From NCBI GenBank assembly GCA_020466095.1, contig CM035807.1:16567985-16631984 (forward strand): a stretch of DNA of 64,000 bases, written 5' to 3'. The position numbers and the translations under genes were made by a program. Position 1 is the stretch's first letter, and every line of letters begins with the position of its first letter. Of the stretch, positions 23,337 to 34,572 are shown piece by piece. Under the pieces are notes generated by a model. It was not told where the DNA came from. It worked only from the letters and a program-made list of their open reading frames with translations, and did not search any database. This DNA is from Chlorops oryzae. Its lineage: Eukaryota; Arthropoda; Insecta; Diptera; Chloropidae.

Positions 23337-24882
23337 TACTATTGTTTTCCTTTTGCTGCGTCGAGGTTGATACATTCTGTACATTACCAACAGATTCTCG
23401 AATTTTTTTTGCAACTTCAATGGAAAAAGGTGCTCTTGGTAATGTCTTCCTGTTTTTTATATACGGTGTAACCAATTGCATACCTAGATTTTCCAAATAG
23501 TGTCGTCTTTTAGCCAGGCATCCTTCCTTCCAGCCAACATTGGCAGCCGTGAACAACACAAAAGCATTGTATGCTGATATGTCCACCATGTTACTAAATA
23601 CAACTTGAGGCCATCGTTTTGTCTTCCGTTTGCAAGTGTAACAAGACACAGCTTTGTCTAGTGTATCCACGCCGCCTTTACATTTATTGTAATCTAAGAT
23701 CATCAGAGGCTTTTTGTCTGCACGATCACTTACTTCTGAGCTGTGATGCAATGTGCTAAGAAGACACACACATTTATTTTTTTTAGGGATGTAGGAAACT
23801 AGTGTAGTATCTTTTGAAAAAGCAAAACACGATGAATTCAATGGTCTTCCCTTCGTTGCTACTATCTCTGGAGGTAGTTCTGGCTTATTTTTACGCATAG
23901 TCCCTACTACAGTAATTTGTTTTTCCAGTAGTTTTTGTGCAAGTAGATGTGAGGTGAAAAAATTATCCACAGTAAGATTATGGCCTTTCAGACCGCAAAC
24001 CAAATCAAGGACTACACGCATGCCTTGATTTTTTTCAGGAACACCTCCTAAAACTTTACCCGTGTATGGTTGAATATTCCAAACGTAGCTCGTAGTAGAA
24101 TCACATAGAACCCAAAATTTGATGCCATATTTAGCTGGTTTCGAAGGGATGTACTGCCGAAAGGGGCATCTTCCTCTAAATGCTACAAGCTGCTCGTCGA
24201 TTGTGACGTTTTCAAAAGGATTGAAAAATGTAGGTAAAAGGTCAACCCACTGATTCCATAGATCTCGAATAGGAGTAAACTTATCCAGCAATCGTCGTTC
24301 AGATCGAGTTTGTCTGTTGTCGAACCTTATCACTCTTGACAATTTTTTGAATGTTTTCAGTGGCATAACTGCTCCAAAAATAGGTCTTCCTTTCTCATTG
24401 TCCCATAGGCTTTCAGTACTTTCATTATTTGACCGAAAAACACCAGCTAGTAGCAGTAACCCAATGTATGCAAAGAGATCAGTATCGCAAATATCGTTCC
24501 AATCGTCAGCGTATACACGCTTGCCCTCCAAATTAGTATATTTCAAAATAGTGTGCGTCAAAGAAGGAGGAAAAAACAACTGAAAGCTGGATTGTTCTTC
24601 TGATGTTATCCTTGAGCAAGAGTAACGTGTTAAACCTGGAACCATATTGATGATGTTTTCTCTGGAAGCTCTTCCACTAGGTTGGATAACGGGTTGTTTT
24701 GAGTATTTTATTTGTCCATTTTTTGACGTCATTATTTGCAGAAACTCATTTTCGTCATCGGTGAACGAGCTATCAGAAGGGTCCTCTTCTTCGATATAAT
24801 CTTCTGTTTCAGAACAGGATTCATTACTATCTGAAAGTTCTTCTAACGCCGCTTGTATTTCACTTTCTATCATTTTCTGCAC
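23326..24882 (-). pseudogene. piggyBac transposase, catalytic body (C-terminus cut off by insertion)
   Basis: A 518-residue open frame for a DDD-type piggyBac transposase, which excises and reinserts the element at TTAA. Residues 1-50 are acidic and Ser/Glu-rich, as usual for the N-terminus; residues 95-180 hold the conserved N-terminal dimerisation region; the RNase H-like core has Asp229 (TIDEQL), Asp306 (TVDNFFTS) and Asp406 (KGGVDTLDK, with Asp409), and the conserved tryptophan at 424 (KRW). All expected catalytic aspartates are present. The start at 24882 is the first Met in a clean frame; Met4 is an alternative. The last residues (TLS) and the stop TAA at 23326-23328 come from the 746-bp element that inserted in codon 515, so the frame no longer reaches the cysteine-rich domain at 22437-22588. 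Likely inactive, since that domain is needed for DNA-end binding in studied relatives. Confidence 0.93.
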
Positions 24883-25277
24883 GTAATTTTTTTCAAAACT
24901 GTAAGCTAGAGCACGTGTTGTTCAATTGATGTTTACTCAAATACTGAGAATGGTGTGTGTATATGACTGTTATACTAAGGGTGACCAGCCATCGCGAAAA
25001 GCCCGATACAGTACCGGAATTCAGATAAAAAGCACCATGTATCAAATTGAATGTTGAATGAGTAACCCGAGCCAAAAAATATTTCCTACCTAAAATTTTC
25101 GCGAAATAAACAAGCATAAAAGAAAAATAAAATGCGGTCGCTCTATCTATTGGAATCTATCGATTTCGATATCGATTGTTGCTCACGTCTAAGCCCGGCC
25201 ATACACAAACAAAATCATTTTTGCGGAACGCGAACAATAAGGGCAAAAATAAGGGCCTTATGCGCTTGTTATTACTT

Positions 25278-25297
25278 GGGGTCAGTTTTGACCCGAA
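25278..25297. repeat. piggyBac subterminal repeat (right, inner)
   Basis: GGGTCAGTTTTGACCCGAAG, 195 bp inside the right end and closely matching 25456-25475. The asymmetric spacing (one copy on the left, two on the right) resembles the asymmetric ends of known piggyBac elements. Confidence 0.65.
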
Positions 25298-25472
25298 GAA
25301 CGTTAGAGTAAAAAAGTTCATATGTTTAATTATGAAAAGATTTTTTACAAAATTCTACGAAATAAACGTGTATCGTAGCGATTAAATAAAAGTCATAGAG
25401 TACCAATCGTTGAAACGCTTTTTGACAAGAAAAAACCACAATTTCACTTTAAAATGGGTCAAAATTGACCCG

Positions 25473-25487
25473 AAGACCTTATGAAGG
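25473..25487. repeat. piggyBac right terminal inverted repeat
   Basis: AAGACCTTATGAAGG directly before TTAA; perfect inverted match to 22179-22193. Confidence 0.93.
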
Positions 25488-25659
25488 TTAAAGTTATGGT
25501 CAATTTGTTCGATGAAGTCAAGAGAACAGGAGATATTATTGAGGGAACTATCAACTTTATTTGACTAATAAGACTAGGGTAGCATCGAGGCTTAAGTCTA
25601 AGCTGGGGAAGGAAAAATTCGGGTATAGTTCTTTTTTGTTTCGGTCCTTTCTCTAGGAA

Positions 25660-26558
25660 CAGTGGCGGATTAAGGCAATTTGCCGCCTTAAGGTCTGTGT
25701 CCACTTCAATCAAAATTTTTTTTGGAGACTTGTACCTTTATTTCGTTTTGACGTCACGTTGTGTACAATCGGAAAAATTAGAGATGCAAGACTATCGATA
25801 CTGTGAACATCGATAGTTTCGATGGTTTTTGAAACGCTCTGAAAAACTTTTTCCCTCTTAAATAATTGGAATATATTCCATATCGCCAAGTATTCGCGTT
25901 TGTTTTAATTAAAGATGAGTAATATTGACTTACTGATGCTGACTCATCACCCATGGGGACTTAGAACCATCGATGGTTAAAAAAAATAAAAATTGTTGAT
26001 TATATCGGTCGTACCATCGATAGTTTTTCAGCAACCAAAAATAACAAGCAAAATTTTTGAAAATGGATTCAAGCGTCGGTCATTTCTTCTGGAAATAAGA
26101 TTTCCAGTCGATTTTCATTGAATTCTATTGAATTTCAGTGCAAGAATTATAAAAACATTCAACCTACCCAAATGCTTTCGACGCGCTCAGAAAATTTCGA
26201 ACGAAATAAATGTCAGCTCCTTTATTTCGTTTCGTCAGTGTTACCTCAACGAAAAATAATGCGTTTTGAAGTCTCCAAAGTACTTTTTTGCGTTTCGTTT
26301 TGAGTGGAATCAGGCAAACGAAAAGTTATCGAATGAAATTTCCGATTGCATTCCGCTTCGTTTTTTATACGTGTGTTGCTTATGGAAACGAAAATTTTGA
26401 TTGAAGTGGACACTTAGCTTTAGGCAGTTGCGATTTTTCCGCCTCAGACAGCAGCCATATTTTCCAAATTGTAATTTATCTAGTTTAAACGGTCAGAATT
26501 TGCCGGCCCCGAAAATTTGACGCCCTAGGCAGCTGCCTATATGCTTAATCCGCCACTA
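25660..26558. mobile_element. hAT-type non-autonomous element (899 bp), itself carrying a nested inverted-repeat unit
   Basis: Left end CAGTGGCGGATTAAGGCA; right end (minus strand) TAGTGGCGGATTAAGCA. The 8-bp flanks are TCTAGGAA at 25652-25659 and TTTAGGAA at 26559-26566, a one-mismatch target duplication of the length made by hAT transposases. CAGTGGCGGAT ends are typical of hAT. Inside, 25698-26412 is bounded by a second perfect inverted pair, so one element has inserted in another. No coding capacity. Confidence 0.82.
25698..26412. mobile_element. inverted-repeat element nested in the hAT MITE
   Basis: TGTCCACTTCAATCAAAA at the left and its exact complement at the right (TTTTGATTGAAGTGGACA, ending 26412). 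Pairing continues with mismatches for about 90 bp (both arms reach CAATCGGAAA). The centre has several ATCGAT-containing palindromes (ATCGATACTGTGAACATCGA near 25795, CCATCGATGGTT near 25969, CCATCGATAG near 26013). No clear target duplication; superfamily unassigned. Confidence 0.6.
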
Positions 26559-26566
26559 TTTAGGAA

Positions 26567-28239
26567 ATATCACAGTTCGGACTTTGAGTTCGAGTGAATT
26601 CAAATTCTTGCATGCCAAACTTTAATCAAGGATCAAGGTAACAATACGATCTATCAGTCCCCCGGTAATCAGTCCTCAAGGGGAAATATTACCCACAACG
26701 AGGAGATGGATAAATGAAGTCTACCTGGTCAGACTATGCACATCCCTCTAAAAATCCAGCAAGTCTGACCTGATGTTCTGAAATGCAATCTCAACAACCA
26801 AGCTCAGTTTATTAACGGCAACGCTCTGAGGCCTTTGAATATCGCAAATCCAATTCCAAATTATATAATAAACTCTCCGAAAGTTCTCCCTACAGTGTAC
26901 CAAAGTTGGTCTCTTGTCGACTTCTGAACCTCGAAAAACAAAATTATACAATAGGAAGCATTTATTTGAAATAAAAACCCCAGAGTTCATTGATTCAGAG
27001 AAGAAATTCATCCCTGTGAATCCTCTTACCTTGTTTTGCTACGAAAAAAAAAAAATCCCATTAAAGAGCTATTCATCACAGGATGTATACCGTATAACAT
27101 GACGTCTAATTAGACAACTAACGGAGCACAACAAAATGTCGGTATCCGTGGTTGAAGAAGAACATTTCTAGCTTTTCTTAAGCCCTTCCGTTGCTGCACA
27201 TAAATTAAAGATACATACCTATAAATCATTTGGGGGAATTTTCGGAAGCGAAGTTTCCAAATTCGAATGAAACGGAAACCAATATCGAGAAGTGGTGGAA
27301 ATTTTAAACTAATCCACAAATCTGATTACATATTAAGTGAAATCAGAATAAACCTGGCAATAAAAAGCCGCTAATTGGAATAGAAGTTCTTAGCTTCCGG
27401 AATATCTATCCGCTTCATTTGGCTTCCTTCGTGTCGTGCGCATTTCGGTGCTCACTTGCCGCGGCGCGGCGGTGGCAGTGGTGTTTATCGCGAAGCGTCT
27501 ATCTTACCCGCAACTGATACCATGATATTTCCTTTATTAGGAGAAAGCTCTACGCAGGTTTTTGGTTTCACCTTCACCGCTCCTCCTCCTTCGTGCGACC
27601 TCGTGAAGCACATTAAACCACAATTTCCGCGAAGGCAGTTAATTTTAAAGCGACGTCGGATTTGAGCAGCGTGCACATTCGTGTTCACCTCCATCTTCGA
27701 TCGTTCGGTTTTTCATTTTTTCCCTTTTTCTCTCTTTGATTTTTCTTGCTTTTGTTTAGTCCCACGTGCAAATGTAGGTATGCTTGTTTTTTTTTCTGTT
27801 TCTGTTTTTGTTTTGTTTGTTGGTTTGTTTCTCTGTACCTTCCCATTTAAATCAAACGCGTTCAGATATTCATTGATTCCTGGAACGAAAAGGGGGTGCA
27901 CGGAGCGAGGTGGGGAAACGGCTTTGAATAATTTGATATGCTGCGAGTTTTTGGCGTTGCCTTAACGTGATTTGGCATGCATGATATTGAAACCGAAATC
28001 GGATATAAAAGCACACTGCATCGCGGAGGAAGAGCGCGAAACGGAAAGTAATTAATTTAACTTACTCTGCCTGGGAATCGGTGATATGGGTGTGCGTTGT
28101 TCGTGTTGTAAATGCTTTTAAAAAACTTCCGTTTCGATAAATTTAAAAGTTCGTCTAATAAGAAATGAATCCGAACCGTCGGTTCAACAACCGAATGCGA
28201 AGCAAATTGAAATGCTTCAAAGTTTTTAGAGAAAATTTA
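26567..28239. other. intergenic; GC-richer patch at about 27420-27690
   Basis: No gene that I can defend. 27455-27690 is GC-richer than its surroundings and open on both strands (69-residue frames each way). GGATATAAAAGCACACTGC near 28000 resembles a TATA box, but I could not connect it to a gene. These two signals might mark a promoter or 5' exon region; weak. Confidence 0.3.
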
Positions 28240-28802
28240 AGGATTTCAGGAAGAATAAGATCATGAAAGAAGAAGACGAAAATCAATCAGAAGAAGAACA
28301 ACAAATTGTTCAGCAAGAAAAAGTAGATCAAAAACATGGAAAACAAGCCCAGAAAAAGGGAGAATATCCGTCAAATCAAAACAAAGAAGCAACAGAAGAA
28401 GAACAAGACAAAGAAGAAGAGGGAAAAGAAAAAGAAGAACAAGAACATGGACAAGAACAAGAACAATTCGAAACCAGAAAAGAAATAACAGAAGCAAAAA
28501 GAAAAAAGCAAAGAATAAGAGGACGATAAGGAACGCAACCAAAGGGAGTAAACCCAACAACCCGTAAAATATAACAAGAAGAGTAAATCAATATTGGATA
28601 GCACAAAAAAGCAAGAGAAGAAACCGCATAAGAAGACAAAAACAGAGAAAAAGAAGAAGAATAAGAGGAAGATCAACAAGATCGAGAAGATGAAAAACAA
28701 GGAAAAGTCGAAAACGATGAATTAGGAAACCATGATCAGGAAGAATAACGACAATAATAAAAAGAAAACAATATTTAAAGAAACGAGTAGAAGTTTAGTG
28801 TT
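28240..28802. repeat. purine-rich low-complexity tract
   Basis: AAGAAGAAC/GAAGAAGAA-type sequence over more than 500 bp on the plus strand. It gives open frames rich in Glu/Lys/Gln on plus and Phe/Leu/Ser on minus, which I regard as composition effects. It runs into the LINE fragment that follows. Confidence 0.6.
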
Positions 28803-29151
28803 ATGGAAACAAAAATGATCCGCTGGATATCCGCACTGACTCGTCTTGACCATGTTCCAAACGTGGACATTCGAAGGCGCAATGGAGTTTCTCCAATTAT
28901 TGGGAAAATGCGGGAAGCAAGGCTGGTGTGGTCACGTCCTGAGAGCAAATGAAGACAGTTTGGTAAAAAAGAAGGGCTAGACACAAAAAATACAAGGTAA
29001 CAGACATCGAGGGCATCCGAAAAAGCGTTGGATGGACACAGCAAAACGGGACCACGAGGCTGTAGGACTAACATTGGTTGATGCAACCGACAGCAAAAAA
29101 TGGAGGAATAGGTCTCGTTTGGCGGAACCCGGAATAGGAAAGGACTTATAA
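28803..29151 (+). pseudogene. RTE-like LINE, 3'-terminal fragment of the reverse transcriptase ORF
   Basis: Across reading frames the plus strand gives phrases typical of the C-terminus of RTE-type endonuclease/reverse transcriptase proteins: MIRWISALTRLDHVPN, then VDIRRRNGVSPIIGKMREAR, then WCGHVLRANEDS, then RWMDTAKRDHEAVGLT and KKWRNRSRLAEPG before TAA at about 29149-29151. At least two frameshifts break it. An AAGAAGAAC tail follows, like the GAAG-type 3' ends of this clade. The catalytic region is absent, so it is a 5'-truncated dead copy. Confidence 0.7.
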
Positions 29152-29253
29152 AACGCAAGAAGAACAAAACATTTAAGAGGAAAAATTAAGGAAAAACCCG
29201 GAAAACAAAAAAGAACGCAAAGAAGGAGAAAACAAAGTAGAATAAGATAGACA

Positions 29254-29392
29254 CAGGGGCGGACTGGACCATCGCACAACCGGGAAAAATGGGCGCTGTG
29301 CTTTTTAGCTGTTAGGTTTTTTTTTCTTTTAGGTAACGGGGCCCGAATTTTTCAAACTCCCGGTGGGCCCTTTCACCCGCTGTCCGCCCAGG
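29254..29392. mobile_element. 139-bp hAT-type MITE with 8-bp target duplication
   Basis: Identical flanks GATAGACA at 29246-29253 and 29393-29400. Left end CAGGGGCGGACTGG; right end (minus strand) CCTGGGCGGACAGCGGG. Eight-base duplication plus CAGGGGCGGAC-type ends fits hAT. Confidence 0.8.
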
Positions 29393-29400
29393 GATAGACA

Positions 29401-31250
29401 ATAAGAGATATGAGCAGAACTAAAGTGGGTTAAACGATGAAATGACGCTTGGTTTTGATAAGAGGCCAAAACACGTTTCAAAAATAGTAGGAAATTTTCA
29501 ATAATTTCTGAAGCACAAAAATTAATTTAAATATCCACCCTTTCTATGATGGATTTCAGTAAAAAAAAAAAAAATATATATATAAATTTTTTGTTTCACA
29601 ATTTCGTACAATATGTAAATAAACTTTAATCGTCCTAACCAATTGGGAATTTCAAATGGTTTCAATAAAGAACGAATAGAAAAAGCTAAATAATTGCATT
29701 TGATCGAAAAGCTGACGGTCATTTTATCTCATTTTGTGTCCGCTATAGAACGAGGCAAATAAATAAAATTTTAGAGCGCAGCCAATAAATTTATTAAAAT
29801 AAAACAAACAAACAAAATTAAGAAAAAACAACAAATAAAAAATTGAAAAAATAAACCAAAAATAAAAACCGATTTAATGACTCGAAAAGATAATTGATGC
29901 TGATCAAATTGTTTATTGCTATTGTTTATCTTCCACCATTTTATTTTAACGAAATTAAAAAACAAAAAACATACGAAACATTTGTATAAAATTTTGCTCA
30001 CGAAAGTGTCCACTCCGACGATGTACAACAGCGACATTTCGGCGACAGGATCTACGAATGGTTTACCCGTGTGTACATACGTTCGTTGGATTGTGGCCGT
30101 TGGGCCTACGAGAACTTGTCATGGCGAATGTTTGCGGTTAATTAATCTGTTTGCAAAGTGTAAAAGTTCGTTAAATTTTTTTTTTTTTTTTGCTCCTTTT
30201 TTTTCACTTACTCAACGAATTTTCGGTCATTTGTTTACTTGCTGGCATATATCGCATCTACGATTTTCATTTATTTTCCCATTTACGAAGCTGAATATTT
30301 ATCCTTTTTTTTTTGTTTTTTGTGACTCAAGCGAACGTGCTCGCTGCGCGGATCCGCTAATTAAGCCTTCTTTAAACAATAAAAATTAATAAAATTCACC
30401 ATCGAAGTAAATAAAAATCAACGCGCGGATTTCCACTATCAACCGTGATTGTGATATTATTCTTATCACCAGCATTTCGATTGAAGCCAATGTTAATGTT
30501 AAGTCTGTGCGTCACAAACATTCGCGCACACACACACGCACACGAATGTCCTCTTGCATTTCATGCATCTCTAACAGCCATATCCGTAGCGAGCGGAAAG
30601 TTATTTCCATCGTTTATGCGCATCATATGTAATCTTTGGAATTTTTTATTCAACATCGTTTGTGGCGGTCTCGCATTTTAGATGAGATTTTACTTTGTGT
30701 ATTCAACGCGACGGCAGGCAACTTTGAACGTCATAAATTGCAATGTAGTCAACCGAAATCGCACTGATTTAAATCTCGTTTTCTTTCAAAAGGGATTTTA
30801 CGATTTAAAGTTGAAGGTTTTTATTTTTATTTTTTTTTGTAATTTTTTTTTTATGTTTCGCGTTGACACCTCAACAAAGTATTATGATTTCCGTGACTTT
30901 ATGAGGGGGACATTTTGGGAGGTAAGCTAACATCAACTGAAGAGCATTAAATGGGAGGAAATTTAGATTTCTGGGAAAACCTGAGAGAAAGAAAAATGCT
31001 TACAGTTTTAGAAAATTCATTCAGTGAACAATTGAAGAAAACTTGGGCGAATGTTAAGGATATTCCTACGGGACCATCATTTAGGGTCCCATTCACCATG
31101 ATGATTCCATAGAAAATAAAAGAATAGAATTGGAGGATGAACAGAAGATTACCTACGTTTCAAAGAAATCAATTTCAAGGAATTTTTTTGTACGAAAATC
31201 ATTCATTTGTGATATGCGAGAAATCAGGAAATAAGCCAGTATTCCACACA
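29401..31250. other. intergenic, nothing coding recognised
   Basis: AT-rich with T runs (30178-30191) and a short (CA)n run at about 30528-30543. The 157-codon frame 29916-30389 has no recognisable domain. No repeat boundary seen. Confidence 0.35.
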
Positions 31251-31422
31251 TAACAGGTTGGCTGATAAGTCCCCGGTCTGACACATAGATGGCGTCGCTA
31301 GTATTAAATGCATATTATTTTTATATAGCGGCAACCTTCAAATGATTCGTGTCAAAATTTGACGTCTGTAAGTCAATTAGTTTGTGAGATAGAGCGTCTT
31401 TTGTGAAGCAACTTTTGTTATT

Positions 31423-33452
31423 TCATTTCATTTTCATTTTCATTTCATTTATTTATTATTCCACATTAGTACACTAAGATATTATTATCTTTTATAGTAC
31501 AAGCTTGTAACATAATACCCAACCAAATTCAAACAATACTTAAGACTATAATTACTATCTAAATCTACAAATCCAAAAGAAAAAGAAGAAAAAAATAAAA
31601 ATAAATTTAATCTTATCACTAAAATTCAATTAAACAAATTCATTTCCGACTAATTCATATTTAAAAAAAAAAAACAAACAAAAAAAAATTCAGTATCACT
31701 TAAAACTATCATATTCTACGTTATTAATTATCAGCCAAATATTCAAAAATACTATGCTTAAATTTGTTAACTTCACCAATTAATTTCAGGTTAAGGGGCA
31801 GAGAATTCCAATTTCTGATGGTACTAACAAAAAACAAACGTGAGGAATTTAAATGCTTATAAATGGGAACTATCAAATTTTTACTTCGAGTTGAGGAGGG
31901 AAATTGCAATTTATCAAATAGGTACTGCGGCATTTTTTTGACAATCAATTTTTTTTAGAAAAATACAGTTTCTAGCATATAGATAATCAACCATAGAACA
32001 GCCCAGAAACATCCTATTGAATTCAGAAATATGAACAAATCGACGAAGGCCAAAGACATAGCGTGTAACTGCATTGAAAGCCATTTGCAATTTATACAAA
32101 GAAGCAGAATCTAATTTACAATAGATTGTTTCAGCATATGTTATAATAGGCAATACAAGTACTTTAGCAAGCCGCAATCTTATTTCAATTGGCGTGTAGA
32201 ACGCAGATATTCTAAGATTTCTTAGAGTGTAATAAATTCGTTTTACAACAGAATTTATGTGATCGCTGCAAGAAAGTCTAGAGTTCACATAGACACCCAA
32301 GTTCAGGACTTTATGCTCAAATTTCAGCTTTTCTTCACCCAACCAGAGACTCGGAATACAGTCGAAATCAACTTTAAATCTGGATATTGGCACAACTACT
32401 GTTTTATTTATATTTAGACAGAGGCCATTTTTAATAGACCACTCATGAACAATTGCAATATCCTCATTCATCCGGCAACTGAGATCCTCCATTAGACCAA
32501 TGGGTCGTGAAAGGTAAATTTGCACATCATCAGCATATGCATGCACGTTTACATTTTTAAGACTAGACAATAAGTCATTGATAAAAATTGAGAAAAGGAG
32601 AGGTCCCAAAACAGACCCCTGTGGGACACCAGCTTCAATCAAGCGATTCTCGGATATAGCATTATTAACCTTTACATGCTGATATCTACCTCGTAAGTAG
32701 CTTTTCATGAGGTTAATTCCAGGCTCATCAAATCCATACAAACCCAGCTTATGCAAAAGAAGGTTATGATGAACACTGTCAAAGGCTTTAGAGAAATCTA
32801 AAAGGCACAGCAACGTGAGCTGATCCTCATCATAACGTAGACGGATATCATCCGTTATTTTAAGTAGAGCCGTAGTACAGCTGTGATCTCTTTTAAATCC
32901 AGATTGAAGAGGTGATAATAAATTACTATCAGAGAAAAACTCAACTATCTGTTCGGCCATTAACATTTCACAAACTTTTGATAAGCAAGGCAAAATACTG
33001 ATAGGTCGATAGTCTGATGGATGCACTGCAGATGACTTTTTGGCAATTGGAAGAATCGTAGCCACCTTCCAAGCTTGAGGAAATGAAGAGGTGGTAAAAC
33101 AGTGATTTATCAAATGAGTCAGTGAACTAATTATGTAAGGAAGTATTAGCTTTATGAATTTAATTGGTACGTTATCACTACCCACTGCATTTGATTTAAT
33201 GTTTATAATACATCTTATGACATTAAGCTCACCTACAGCTGAGAAATGAAAGCGATGTTGCGCGCAGGTCTGGAAACAGGGATATTGACTTACATTAACA
33301 GAAATCGAGGTAAAGAAAGTATTTAAGAGGTTTGGGTCCAAGAGACAAGGTTCACTTTGCTTATTCACAACATTCAATTGTCGCAAGTTTTTCCACAAAG
33401 TCTTGGAAGGCAAGTTTGGGCTCAGTTTTGAAGTACAAAAATTTCTCTTGGC
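31423..33452 (-). mobile_element. non-LTR retrotransposon (LINE-1 of this window), 5' truncated, inside mariner M1
   Basis: Inserted in the mariner 5'UTR, with GTTATT at 31417-31422 and again at 33453-33458 as a six-base target duplication. On the minus strand it starts inside the ORF and ends in a 3' tail of TGAAA-type repeats (31423-31448 on plus reads TCATTTCATTTTC and onward). The 3'UTR is about 31449-31723. The same tail type ends the LINE at 35404-37195. Confidence 0.88.
31724..33452 (-). pseudogene. LINE reverse transcriptase (CR1/jockey-type), frameshifted
   Basis: RNA-dependent DNA polymerase that copies element RNA at a nicked target. Reading from 33452: DYRPISILPCLSKVCE (finger region), LLSPLQSGFKRDHSCTTALL, LLDFSKAFDSVHHNLL, AGVPQGSVLGPLLFSIFIND (around 32595-32655) and the catalytic box AYADDVQIY (about 32516-32542). 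A thumb and C-terminal region run to about 31930, where a one-base indel in an A8 run (31949-31956) shifts the frame; the rest continues to the stop at 31724 (ends IFEYLADN). The endonuclease domain and ORF1 are absent. The open frame upstream of 33452 is mariner antisense and not part of the protein. Clade is given from motif style only; no RNase H seen. Confidence 0.88.
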
Positions 33453-33467
33453 GTTATTGTGAAAAAA

Positions 33468-34506
33468 ATGGAAAAAAAGGAATTTCGTGTTTTGATAAAA
33501 TACTGTTTTCTGAAGGGAAAAATACAGTGGAAGCAAAAACTTGGCTTGATAATGAGTTTCCGGACTCTGCCCCAGGAAAATCAACAATAATTGATTGGTA
33601 TGCAAAATTCAAGCGTGGTGAAATGAGCACGGAGGACGGTAAACGCAGTGGACGCCCGAAAGAGGTGGTTACCGACGAAAACATCAAAAAAATTCACAAA
33701 ATGATTTTGAATGACCGTAAAATGAAGTTGATCGAGATAGCAGAGGCCTAAAAGATATCAAAGGAACGTGTTGGTCATATCATTCATCAATATTTGGATA
33801 TGAAAAAGCTCTGTGCAAAATGGGTGCCGCGCGAGCTAACATTTGACCAAAAACAACAACGTGTTGATGATTCTGAGCGGTGTTTGCAGCTCGCAATACA
33901 CCCGAGTTTTTGCGTCGATATGTGATAATGGATGAAACATGGCTCTATCACTACACTCCTGAGTCCAATCGACAGTCGGCTGAGTGCACAGCGATCGGTG
34001 AACCGTCTCCGAAGCGTGGAAAGACTCAAAAGTCCGCTGGCAAAGTAATGGCCTCTGTTTTTTGGGATGGGCATGGAATAATTTTTATCGATTATCTTGA
34101 GAAGGGAAAAACCATCAACAGTGACTATTATATGTCGCTATTGGAGCGTTTGAAGGTCGAAATCGCGGCAAAACGGCCCCATATGAAGAAGAAAAAAGTG
34201 TTGTTCCACCAAGGCAACGCACCGTGCCACAAGTCATTGAGAACGATGGCAAAAATTCATGAATTAGGCTTCGAATTGCTTCCCCACCCACCGTATTCTC
34301 CAGATCTGGCCCCCAGCGACTTTTTCTTGTTCTCAGACCTCAAAAGGATGCTCGCAGGGAAAAAATTTGGCTGCAATGAAGAGGTGATCGCCGAAACTGA
34401 GGCCTATGTTGAGGCAAAACCGAAGGAGTACTACCAAAATGGTATCAAAAAATTGGAAGGTCGTTATAATCGTTGTATCGCTCTTGAAGGGAACTATGTT
34501 GAATAA
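33468..34506 (+). pseudogene. mariner transposase M1 (DD34D family), multiply disabled
   Basis: A cut-and-paste transposase that binds its inverted repeats and inserts at TA. ATG at 33468 starts MEKKEFRVLIKYCF. The helix-turn-helix N-terminus follows after a one-base loss in the A-run at about 33518-33522. A stop (TAA, 33749-33751) lies in IAEA-stop-KISKERV. A short deletion near 33885 shifts the frame again, and the catalytic half reads from 33880 to the stop at 34506 (ends LEGNYVE). First Asp is in IMDETW; the second catalytic Asp is replaced by Gly (HQGNAPCH, codon 34213-34215); third Asp is in PSDFFLF. The WVPREL and YSPDLAP signatures are present. Frame losses plus Asp-to-Gly mean no activity. 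Overall similarity to Himar1-type transposase is very high. Confidence 0.93.
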
Positions 34507-34572
34507 TAAAAACGAATTTTGACAAAAAAATGTGTTTTCTTTGTTAGACCGGGGACTTATCAGCCAACTTGT

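Larger units (their letters stand above)
22179..25487 (-). mobile_element. piggyBac transposon, full-length with TTAA flanks, internally interrupted
   Basis: TTAA target duplications at 22175-22178 and 25488-25491 flank perfect 15-bp terminal inverted repeats: CCTTCATAAGGTCTT at 22179-22193 and its complement at 25473-25487. A 20-bp subterminal motif around the palindrome GGGTCGAATTTGACCC is at 22216-22235, with inverted relatives at 25456-25475 and 25278-25297. This TIR plus internal repeat layout is typical of piggyBac. The element is 3309 bp, of which 746 bp (22591-23336) plus a TA duplication is a later insertion; without it the length is about 2.56 kb, a normal size for the family. The single gene (minus strand) encodes the transposase. 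Because the TIRs and TTAA are intact, the element looks fairly young. Confidence 0.93.
31253..34572 (+). mobile_element. irritans-group mariner (Himar1-like), copy M1, interrupted by a LINE
   Basis: Left end ACAGGTTGGCTGATAAGTCC and right end (minus strand) ACAAGTTGGCTGATAAGTCC, continuing as CCGGTCT, flanked by TA at 31251-31252 and 34573-34574. These ends match those I recall for the Himar1 mariner. The total is 3320 bp; removing the LINE and one target duplication (2036 bp) leaves 1284 bp, the normal mariner length. The right flank belongs to a duplicated locus seen without mariner at 49579, whereas the left flank does not. Confidence 0.93.

Noticed and set aside
27456..27694. Host exon in the GC-rich patch
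   Set aside because: Open on both strands with no domain or clear splice sites; kept only as a weak note.
28263..28700. Lys/Glu/Gln-rich frame on plus and Phe/Leu-rich membrane-like frames on minus
   Set aside because: Produced by a purine-rich low-complexity tract; no non-repetitive residues of a known family.
33453..33605. N-terminal extension of the LINE reverse transcriptase
   Set aside because: These codons lie beyond the target duplication at 33453 and are mariner antisense sequence.
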